5,163 nt of DNA from Phycisphaerae bacterium (lineage in GTDB: Bacteria; Planctomycetota; Phycisphaerae; UBA1845; Fen-1342). The translations under genes and the position numbers were made by a program. Position 1 is the stretch's first letter; each line of letters begins with the position of its first letter. Below the pieces are notes generated by a model. It had not been told where the DNA came from. It saw only the letters and a list, made by a program, of their open reading frames with translations, and did not search any database. The DNA is taken from positions 1 to 5,163 of the forward strand of contig JAFGRR010000250.1 in assembly GCA_016935035.1 (NCBI GenBank), read 5' to 3'. Positions 1-5,163 of the stretch are shown here, piece by piece.

Positions 1-26
1 CCCGCTCGACTTCTTAGGACGCCCGC

Positions 27-689
27 GTGTCCGGAACCGACAGTCAATCCACCACGCTGACGCGCCTACGCCTTAACCAGGCCGCCACGCGAGCCCTGCG
101 CGCAAGCGACGTCCGCATGGCCACGCTCATCAAGCGGATAGGCCCATATACGCCCGAACTGACGACCGACCCGTTCACGGCGCTCGTCGGATCGATCGTC
201 CACCAACAGGTCTCGCTAAGCGCGGCTGCGGCGGTCCTGCGTCGCCTGCGTGACGCCTGTCCGCGACGCCGAGTGACCCCACCAGCGATCCTCGCGCTGG
301 ATCAGGCGGCGTTGCGTGGTGCCGGCGTGTCGCGGCAAAAGGCACGCTATCTGCACGATCTGGCGGCCCACTTCGCCGATCGCCGACTGACGCCCGCCAA
401 GCTGCGCCGCATGTCCGACGACGAGGTGATCGACGCCACCACGCGCGTCGTTGGGATAGGGCGCTGGACCGCGGAGATGCTCCTGATCTTCTGTCTGGAA
501 CGCCCGGACGTGTGGCCGGTCGATGATCTCGGGCTCAGGCGTGCGCTGCAGTACTTCATGAAACTGGACGAATTACCCGAGGCGCGCGACATCGCCGAGG
601 TCGGCGAGCCGTGGCGACCCTACCGCACCTACGCCACGTGGTATCTATGGCGCAGCCTCGAAGCCCTCCTGCCGCCGGCCATCGCCTGA
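27..689 (+). CDS. alkA: AlkA-type HhH-GPD DNA-3-methyladenine glycosylase II
   Basis: This 220-residue protein looks like a monofunctional base-excision repair glycosylase that removes alkylated purines such as 3-methyladenine. Seen in the sequence: an IVHQQVS motif at residues 57-63, typical of the first helices of the AlkA/Mag1 fold; a helix-hairpin-helix at about 141-150 (VVGIGRWTAE) that grips the DNA backbone; and WPVDDLGLRR at 163-172, where the second aspartate (D167) is the expected catalytic residue. It lacks the four-cysteine iron-sulfur loop of EndoIII/MutY and the N-terminal domain of E. coli AlkA, so it belongs to the short Mag1-like form; the symbol is family-level. The start is GTG at 27: an in-frame TAG at 15-17 excludes anything upstream, and AGGA at 16-19 sits 7 nt before it as a good ribosome binding site. 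Its promoter lies outside the window. It converges on the S1 gene. Substrate range cannot be read from sequence. Confidence 0.9.
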   Translation: MSGTDSQSTTLTRLRLNQAATRALRASDVRMATLIKRIGPYTPELTTDPFTALVGSIVHQQVSLSAAAAVLRRLRDACPRRRVTPPAILALDQAALRGAGVSRQKARYLHDLAAHFADRRLTPAKLRRMSDDEVIDATTRVVGIGRWTAEMLLIFCLERPDVWPVDDLGLRRALQYFMKLDELPEARDIAEVGEPWRPYRTYATWYLWRSLEALLPPAIA

Positions 690-738
690 CACGGACGGTT
701 CTCGATAGACGGCGTCCGTGTGCCGAGTCACAGTCGGC
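689..738. terminator. Two adjacent stem-loops between convergent genes, putative bidirectional terminator
   Basis: The gap between the glycosylase stop and the S1 stop is almost entirely inverted repeats. Stem 1 pairs 689-697 (ACACGGACG) with 713-721 (CGTCCGTGT), nine perfect base pairs around a 15-nt loop. Stem 2 pairs 722-726 (GCCGA) with 734-738 (TCGGC) around a 7-nt loop. Neither strand has a T-run after the stems, so this is not a canonical intrinsic terminator. Position between two converging stop codons is the main argument for a role in ending transcription or protecting 3' ends from both sides. Confidence 0.45.
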
Positions 739-2187
739 TTACCAACTCAGACCGCCGCGCAGCGGGCGTTTGCGGTCCTTTCTCTGCGGCATCGGCTCCG
801 GAAGCTGGTCCGTCGGCCCGTGCTGGTCGGGAGCGACCTTTAGCGACAACGAAATCCGCCGCTGGTCAAGCTTCACATCGATTACGCGGCACTCGACGAC
901 ATCGCCGATCTTGACGACATCGCCCACCTGGTTCACGCGTTGGTGGCTGAGTTCGGAAATGTGAGCCAGCCCCTCGATGCCCTCTTCGAGCTGGATGAAC
1001 GCGCCGAACGGCGCGATGCGCGTGACGGCACCTTTCACCACGCTATCGACGGCGTAGCGTTCCTCGGCGCCCTGCCACGGATCCTCGGACATTGCGCGCA
1101 GACTCAGGCTGATCCGCCGTCGCTCTGCGTCAACCGCCAGCACTGACACGCGAACGTGGTCGCCGGGGCTAACAATGTCCTTGGGGTGCTTGACGCGTTG
1201 TGTCCAACTGAGCTCGCTGATGGGGATCAGCCCCTCGATGCCGGGTTCGAGTTCGACAAAAGCGCCGAACTCCATGAGCCGCGTGACGCGTCCCTCGATG
1301 GTAGCGCCGGCGCGGTAGTTGGCCTCGACGAGATTCCACGGGTCCGGGGCCAGCTGCTTCAGTCCGAGCGAAATGCGGTTGCGCTTGAGATCGAGCTTCA
1401 GAATCTGCACGTCGACCTCGTCGCCGACCTTGACCATGTCACGCGGGTGTGATAGCCGAGCATAGCTCATGTCGCTGACGTGCAGCAGGCCCTCGATGCC
1501 GCCGATGTCGACGAAAGCTCCGAAATCCACAATGCGTTTGACGACGCCGTGGCGCTGCTCGCCCTCGGCTAGCTCGCCCTTGATCTGCTCACGGGCCTCC
1601 TCTAGCCGGCGTTCAAGCACGCGCCGGCGACTGACGAGCACATTGCGTCCCCGGCGGTTGATCTCAGTGATCTCGCATTCGAGTCGCCGGCCGACGAAAC
1701 CGTGGAAATCCTCATGCCGTTCGACGTCCACCTGGCTCTTGGGCATGAACGCGCGGACGCCGTGGATGCTGAGCTCGAGTCCGCCGATGTTCGTTCCGGT
1801 GACCTTGGCCTCGATCGTGTCGCCGACCCTGATCGAGTCCCAGTCGGCCTCGGTGCGCGTCTCGCGGAGTGAGAGGCGCATCTGGCCGGAGTCCCGGTCA
1901 AAGCCGTGCGGGATGAACTCGAAGACCTGGCCGACCTGCGGCGGGTTCTCGGGCTCGAACTCGTCGAGCGCTATGAAGCCCTCGGCCTTGCCGCCGTAGT
2001 CCACGAAGACGTCATGATCTCGCACGCCGACAATGCGTCCGCGAATGCGGCCGCGCTCGCCGGTGTGCGGATTGCCGGACTCGTGCGGCGTGGAACCACT
2101 TAGCGTGTCGGGAGAAATCCCATCAAGCGCCTGTTCCATCTCACGCTTCAGCGCGTCGTCATCGAGATCGTGGGGATTCACGTCCAC
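739..2187 (-). CDS. rpsA: Ribosomal protein S1-type protein with five S1 domains
   Basis: A 482-residue RNA-binding protein with five S1 (OB-fold) domains at about residues 46-108, 122-187, 211-278, 294-365 and 382-451. Domain order and linkers resemble E. coli S1 domains 1-5: domain 2 carries GVRAFMPKSQVD and NVLVSRR, and domain 3 carries VDFGAFVDIGGIEGLLHVSD and ends in GLKQLAPDPW. S1 on the 30S subunit binds mRNA leaders and helps initiation. The sixth E. coli domain is absent; instead there is a short basic tail ending RKDRKRPLRGGLSW. The frame stays open to GTG 2286, but the extra 33 residues are arginine- and cysteine-rich, resemble no S1 N-terminus and use codons rare in the rest of the gene (AGG, ATA). 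I therefore prefer GTG 2187, preceded by GGTGA; GTG 2181 is equally possible and ATG 2139 is the next option. It lies downstream of mgtE on the same strand. A paralogous S1-domain regulator rather than the true rpsA remains possible. Confidence 0.88.
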   Translation of the reverse strand: MDVNPHDLDDDALKREMEQALDGISPDTLSGSTPHESGNPHTGERGRIRGRIVGVRDHDVFVDYGGKAEGFIALDEFEPENPPQVGQVFEFIPHGFDRDSGQMRLSLRETRTEADWDSIRVGDTIEAKVTGTNIGGLELSIHGVRAFMPKSQVDVERHEDFHGFVGRRLECEITEINRRGRNVLVSRRRVLERRLEEAREQIKGELAEGEQRHGVVKRIVDFGAFVDIGGIEGLLHVSDMSYARLSHPRDMVKVGDEVDVQILKLDLKRNRISLGLKQLAPDPWNLVEANYRAGATIEGRVTRLMEFGAFVELEPGIEGLIPISELSWTQRVKHPKDIVSPGDHVRVSVLAVDAERRRISLSLRAMSEDPWQGAEERYAVDSVVKGAVTRIAPFGAFIQLEEGIEGLAHISELSHQRVNQVGDVVKIGDVVECRVIDVKLDQRRISLSLKVAPDQHGPTDQLPEPMPQRKDRKRPLRGGLSW

Positions 2188-2301
2188 TGCGTCACCGTTG
2201 TTCTGGGATATCGACTGGGCGGCCCTATTTCGGACAACCTCTATCCTATGAAGACAGACCGAGCACACCGCGCGACGCGCGAGCACTCAGCCCGTCACAC
2301 T
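2188..2301 (-). promoter_or_regulatory. Leader between mgtE stop and preferred S1 start
   Basis: If S1 starts at 2187, 114 nt separate it from the mgtE stop. The stretch holds a perfect 13-bp palindrome at 2269-2281 (CGCGCG-A-CGCGCG on the plus strand) and a locally AT-richer block at about 2226-2252 with a TAGGAT hexamer on the minus strand, but no -35/-10 pair that I would call a promoter. In E. coli the rpsA leader is a target of S1 self-repression, so a regulatory leader is plausible here; this is inference. The alternative is that the start is GTG 2286, only 15 nt after mgtE, making this coding sequence. Confidence 0.3.
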
Positions 2302-3651
2302 CTATGTATCGTCAAGCTGGGACACTACCAACCAAGCTCCGAGGGCCAGAAAAATGCCAAAACCGGCGACATCGGTAATCGTCGTCAGAATGATGCTCGA
2401 CGACTGGGCCGGATCGAATCCCAGGCGCCTCATCGCCCAGGGAACAAAGGCGCCGCTGACGGTTGCGATCATCATACACAACAATATCGCCCCGCCCAAC
2501 ACCAGCGCCAACCGGATATCCCGCCACCACAGCCAGGCGGCCAGCCCCGCCACCGATCCCGTCGCCGCCCCGCTGGCGATCCCAATGATCAGATTCCGCG
2601 ACAAAAGCGTCAGAAGTGCGAGCCCGCGTGTCTCGCCGGTGGCAATCCCCCGAATGACGACAGCCATCGTCTGGGCCCCGCTATTGCCGGCCTGGCCGGC
2701 AACTACCGGCATCAGCACCGCCAACACGGTGAGCTTCGCCAACTGCGACTCGAACATGCTCACGACGCTCGCCGCCACGAACGCCGTCCCCAGGTTGACC
2801 ATCAGCCACGGCAGACGCCGGCGCAGCGTTATGGTTAGCGGCGAATCGACGCGTTCGTCGGCACCGGCACCCACCATGACCTGCATGTCTTCGGTGGCCT
2901 CTTCCTCGATGATCTCAACCACATCGTCGATGGTGACTATGCCCAGCAAGCGGTTGTCCTCGGCCACGACGGGCAGTGCGTAGTACCCGTACTTGCTGAG
3001 CATCGACGCCACTTTCTCGCGGTCCATCGTTACCGGCACGCTGACGATCTTGTTGATCATGATCTCATGCAGGCACTTGGTTTCCGGCGCCAGGATGAGA
3101 TCCCGCAAGGAGAGCACGCCAACCAGACGGTGCTGGTGATCCACCACGTAGGTGTAGTAGATTTGCTCGGATTCATGGGCGATCGTGCGCAGATCGGTGA
3201 TCGCATCGGCGACCGTCAGATTCGCCGGCAATGCGACGACCTCGGGCGACATGATGCCGCCGGCGCTCTCCTGCGGATACGTCATCAGGTCTTCGAGTTC
3301 GGCACGCTGGGCGTCGGGAAACGTGCGCAGGATTTGCGCCCGATTCTCGGGCGGCAACTCGGCCAACAGGTCGGCGGCATCATCAAGGGCCATCAGGCTC
3401 AGCGCCGTGGCCGCCGCCTCCGGCTCCATGTCCTCGATGATCTCCTCCGCGTCCGCCTCGTCCATCTCTTCGAGAGCATCAGCGGCGGCCTCCGGCGGCA
3501 TCGCCTCCAGCACATCGGCGCCAGCGCCAGGTGGCAGCGCTTCGAGCGCATCCGCCACATCCGCCGGATGCTCCTCGGCCAACGCCTCCGGATGGGTAAT
3601 GTCCGGCTCGCGCGGTTCTTCGACCTTCGATTGGATGTCCTGGTCGGTCAT
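2302..3651 (-). CDS. mgtE: Magnesium transporter MgtE
   Basis: A full-length 449-residue MgtE, an inner-membrane Mg2+ channel gated by cytoplasmic Mg2+. Domains in order: an acidic helical N domain at about 25-130, a CBS pair at about 136-252, a connecting plug helix near 255-280 and five membrane helices from about 282 to 445. Signature residues are present: RRRLPWLMVNL (277-287) at the entry to TM1, MPVVAGQAGNSGAQ (324-337) in TM2, and DPAQSSS followed by TTITD in TM5. D427 corresponds by alignment from memory to the pore aspartate D432 of Thermus thermophilus MgtE, which binds Mg2+. The many acidic residues in the N and CBS domains are what the family uses to sense intracellular Mg2+. The ATG start overlaps the TGA of the upstream MFS gene (ATGA at 3651-3648), and no strong separate ribosome binding site is visible, so translation is probably coupled. 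Regulation is expected mainly at the protein level; no Mg2+ riboswitch is visible. Confidence 0.96.
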   Translation of the reverse strand: MTDQDIQSKVEEPREPDITHPEALAEEHPADVADALEALPPGAGADVLEAMPPEAAADALEEMDEADAEEIIEDMEPEAAATALSLMALDDAADLLAELPPENRAQILRTFPDAQRAELEDLMTYPQESAGGIMSPEVVALPANLTVADAITDLRTIAHESEQIYYTYVVDHQHRLVGVLSLRDLILAPETKCLHEIMINKIVSVPVTMDREKVASMLSKYGYYALPVVAEDNRLLGIVTIDDVVEIIEEEATEDMQVMVGAGADERVDSPLTITLRRRLPWLMVNLGTAFVAASVVSMFESQLAKLTVLAVLMPVVAGQAGNSGAQTMAVVIRGIATGETRGLALLTLLSRNLIIGIASGAATGSVAGLAAWLWWRDIRLALVLGGAILLCMMIATVSGAFVPWAMRRLGFDPAQSSSIILTTITDVAGFGIFLALGAWLVVSQLDDT

Positions 3652-4985
3652 CTGCGTGCTTTCGGCTGTGCGTCAGCTTGGTCGGAATCTCGACGCGCGG
3701 GCTGTCGAGTAGCCCCGACCGGCTCAATGGAGCCGTGCAGACGCCACATTTGCACTGCCGCCCACAGAAATGCAAGGGCCGCCGCCACAAACGGGACAGT
3801 AAAACTGCCGGTGAGCTTGTAGCAGCCCATCGACAGTCCCTGAAAGAGTATGCCGCGTACGCCAACCATTGTGGCGTGAATCGCGACGTACTGCGGTACT
3901 CTGCCAGCGCTTCCGGCCAAAGTGACAGGCCCGAGCATCCATCCCATGAAGACGCCCGCCAGCCCGAAACCGAACACGACACTGGCCAGCGTCACGCCGG
4001 CCACCGAGGTCGCCACGGCCAGCAACACCGGATAGAGGGAAAGCATCGCGAACGCGATCGCCGATGTCCGCATGGGACCGAGTCGATCCATAAGCCAGCC
4101 CATCGGCATCATCAGCAGCAGCGTGGCCAAGCTGCGGGTGAATTGTGTCGAGTGCGCGAATTCCTCGTAGTGCATGCCGAGCCGGTCCGTCGCCATCACG
4201 GGTAGCAACGCCTCACAGAACATGAACGCGGCCCCGTACGTCATGAACGCCAGTTCGTACTTCAGAAACCGGCGATCAGCACGCAGGATGCTGCCCATGT
4301 TCAGCAGTGGCGTCACTAGGGCACGCCAGGAGCGCGCGGTGTCAATCAACCTGCGCACTCGCGGCCGCGCCCGACGCACCAGCCATAGCAGCAGCGTTAT
4401 ACCGAGGAGGTTGGTAACGGCGGCGGCGGGGAAGAAGATGCGAAAGGCGCCGCTGTGGTTGTCTAGCCACAGCCCCAGGAAGTAGGCGGCGCCCATCCCG
4501 CCGGCCAACTGCATCATCGAGAGAATCCCGTAGGCCCGCCCACGTATCGCGTCCGGATAGAACCGCTTGAGCAGCACGCCGTTGGCGGGTGCCCACCCAG
4601 CCATGCCGGCGCAGGAGATAACGTGGCATGCAAGCATCTGCCAGTAGTCTTGCGCCAGCCCGATGCAACCCAGCGGAAACACCGAGAGCAACCACAGCAG
4701 CATCAGATAGCGCCGCAGTGTCCAGCGTTGCAGCAGGTCGTTCCAGAAGATCGAAGCCATCAGGAACGCGGGCACCGAGCTTGTGACGAGCGTGGTCTGC
4801 CAATCGCTGGCTGCGAATTGCAGGCGTGCCAGAATGGGGACGAGCCAAGCCAGGTTGGTGACCGCCAGCACGCACATGAAGGCCATGTGGCCCATCAGCA
4901 GCGTGCCGGGTGGGAGCGGCGCGCGGCCGACGTTGACGCCCAACTGGCGTCCAAGCCACGCACCCTGATGGCTCCCTGGCGACAT
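3648..4985 (-). CDS. Major facilitator superfamily (MFS) transporter
   Basis: A 445-residue integral membrane protein with about twelve hydrophobic segments in two halves split by a basic cytoplasmic loop near residues 204-244 (RRARPRVRRL onwards). MFS hallmarks: a degenerate motif A after TM2 (NDLLQRWTLRRYL, 82-94), RGRAYGILS (148-156) at the TM4-TM5 region, and a clear second motif A in the C-terminal half (GWLMDRLGPMR, 296-306). A conserved-looking stretch RVPQYVAIHATMVGVRG lies at 362-378. The C-terminal 25 residues are hydrophilic and charged. The substrate is unknown; I see no residues that point to sugar, drug or nitrate transport. The start chosen is ATG 4985, with AGGGA 6 nt upstream. 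The frame stays open to a TTG at 5057, but those 24 extra residues are hydrophilic and add nothing family-like. The gene overlaps mgtE by four bases, so the two membrane proteins are made from one transcript. Confidence 0.87.
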   Translation of the reverse strand: MSPGSHQGAWLGRQLGVNVGRAPLPPGTLLMGHMAFMCVLAVTNLAWLVPILARLQFAASDWQTTLVTSSVPAFLMASIFWNDLLQRWTLRRYLMLLWLLSVFPLGCIGLAQDYWQMLACHVISCAGMAGWAPANGVLLKRFYPDAIRGRAYGILSMMQLAGGMGAAYFLGLWLDNHSGAFRIFFPAAAVTNLLGITLLLWLVRRARPRVRRLIDTARSWRALVTPLLNMGSILRADRRFLKYELAFMTYGAAFMFCEALLPVMATDRLGMHYEEFAHSTQFTRSLATLLLMMPMGWLMDRLGPMRTSAIAFAMLSLYPVLLAVATSVAGVTLASVVFGFGLAGVFMGWMLGPVTLAGSAGRVPQYVAIHATMVGVRGILFQGLSMGCYKLTGSFTVPFVAAALAFLWAAVQMWRLHGSIEPVGATRQPARRDSDQADAQPKARR

Positions 4986-5085
4986 ATTGAGTCCCTGGTT
5001 GGGATTGGGTTCACCGTCGTGGCAACGCGGCGAGACATCGCCGGCCACAATCACCAATCAGCAAATGCTATCGTGGCGGTGAGCG
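4986..5085 (-). promoter_or_regulatory. MFS upstream region between intron end and start codon
   Basis: These 100 nt lie between the 3' end of the group II intron and the preferred MFS ATG, and form the 3' exon of the intron. AGGGA at 4992-4996 (minus strand) is the likely ribosome binding site. An AT-richer patch (minus strand about 5072-5045, with TTGCTG) could include promoter elements, but I find no convincing -10 hexamer at the right spacing. Transcription of MFS-mgtE may instead come from beyond the intron or from within it. Confidence 0.3.
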
Positions 5086-5121
5086 GTCGGGTAGGCGGGG
5101 GCCTTGCGGCCCCGGCCTCCC
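5086..5121 (-). ncRNA. Group II intron domain VI with bulged branch-point adenosine
   Basis: The hairpin pairs 5118-5115 with 5096-5093 and 5113-5108 with 5103-5098, capped by GCAA, with G5121-G5119 pairing C5091-C5089 at the base. A5092 is left unpaired on the 3' side, the standard layout for the branch nucleotide. The sequence after the base stem, GAC, gives the predicted splice boundary between 5086 and 5085. Confidence 0.83.
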
Positions 5122-5123
5122 AC

Positions 5124-5155
5124 AGCACCGTACGTACGGTTCCGTATACGGCGGT
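5124..5155 (-). ncRNA. Group II intron domain V catalytic hairpin
   Basis: This is the ribozyme core that binds the two catalytic metal ions. All diagnostic parts are visible: CGC triad, two-base bulge CG, tetraloop GAAC. The only blemish is C5154 opposite C5125 one pair in from the base of the lower stem, where a C-G pair would be expected. It may be tolerated or may be a sign of decay. Confidence 0.85.
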
Positions 5156-5163
5156 TCACGAGC

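Larger units (their letters stand above)
5086..5163 (-). mobile_element. Group II intron 3' end (domains V and VI), truncated by the window edge
   Basis: Read on the minus strand, 5155-5124 folds as domain V: nine-position lower stem 5155-5147 with 5132-5124 (one G-T wobble, one C-C mismatch), two-nucleotide bulge C5134 G5133, four-pair upper stem 5146-5143 with 5138-5135, and GAAC loop 5142-5139. The catalytic triad position reads CGC (5153-5151), a variant known in some bacterial classes in place of AGC. Two nucleotides later, 5121-5089 folds as domain VI with GNRA loop GCAA (5107-5104), ten pairs interrupted by one C-C mismatch, a bulged A at 5092, then a closing GGG/CCC stem. The bulged A is the expected lariat branch point, seven nt from the 3' terminus GAC at 5086, matching the family's AY end. 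Upstream intron domains and any reverse transcriptase/maturase would lie beyond 5163. I cannot tell whether the element is complete or a fragment. The class is uncertain. Confidence 0.85.

Noticed and set aside
1..26. Possible 3' end of an upstream plus-strand gene ending at the TAG at 15-17
   Set aside because: Only four codons are visible before the stop, too little to support a gene.
1156..1999. Plus-strand open frames (including 1156-1452 and 1469-1999) opposite the S1 gene
   Set aside because: They are antisense to five clearly conserved S1 domains, have low-complexity Ser/Arg-rich translations and arise from GC-rich codon bias.
2205..2252. Possible sigma-70 promoter for S1 (TAGGAT or TTGTCC hexamers on the minus strand)
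   Set aside because: No pair of -35 and -10 hexamers matches well at 16-18 nt spacing; only noted as part of the leader.
2170..2838. A plus-strand frame of 222 residues running across the S1 leader and mgtE
   Set aside because: Its translation is a His/Arg/Gln/Pro-rich string without domain character, antisense to the MgtE membrane domain.
3067..3822. A 251-residue plus-strand frame opposite mgtE and the MFS C-terminus
   Set aside because: It mirrors the conserved minus-strand genes, shows no recognisable domain, and is arginine/glycine-rich as expected from antisense of alanine/acid-rich codons.
4342..4959. A 205-residue minus-strand frame inside the MFS gene
   Set aside because: It is an out-of-frame shadow of the MFS gene; the translation lacks membrane segments while the MFS frame has twelve.
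4985..5163. Possible riboswitch (for example a Mg2+ sensor) ahead of the MFS-mgtE genes
   Set aside because: The only strong structure is explained base for base by group II intron domains V and VI; the remaining 100 nt show no M-box or ykoK-like core.

Overview
The window is GC-rich bacterial DNA holding four complete protein genes and, at its right edge, the 3' end of a group II intron. The taxon cannot be fixed from sequence alone. The S1 and MFS proteins, the rarity of T-run terminators and the GC-rich codon use would fit a Planctomycetota/Phycisphaerae-like or similar environmental bacterium; this is a weak inference from remembered family resemblance.

Layout. The only plus-strand gene (27-689) is a short AlkA-type HhH-GPD DNA glycosylase. 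It converges on a minus-strand cluster across a 49-bp gap that contains two adjacent stem-loops, a probable two-way transcription end. The minus-strand cluster, in transcription order from right to left, is: an MFS membrane transporter (start at 4985, stop at 3648), the magnesium channel/transporter MgtE (3651-2302), and a five-domain ribosomal protein S1-type RNA-binding protein (preferred start 2187, stop at 739). The MFS stop and the mgtE start overlap as ATGA, so those two are very likely co-transcribed and translationally coupled. The S1 gene follows in the same direction after a short leader and may be co-transcribed or have its own promoter.

Right edge. The minus strand from 5163 to 5086 folds by hand into a convincing group II intron domain V (two-nucleotide bulge, GAAC tetraloop, CGC triad) followed by domain VI (GCAA tetraloop, bulged branch-point A seven nucleotides from the end). 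The intron therefore ends at 5086 and its body, with any reverse transcriptase/maturase, lies beyond the window. It points the same way as the MFS-mgtE genes and ends 100 nt upstream of the preferred MFS start codon.

How the genes work together. MFS and mgtE are both inner-membrane transport genes and share a transcript; S1 serves translation initiation and the glycosylase repairs alkylated bases. No functional link beyond the MFS-mgtE coupling can be shown. Apart from the intron end I see ordinary chromosomal housekeeping genes and no sign of a new defence or mobile system inside the window.
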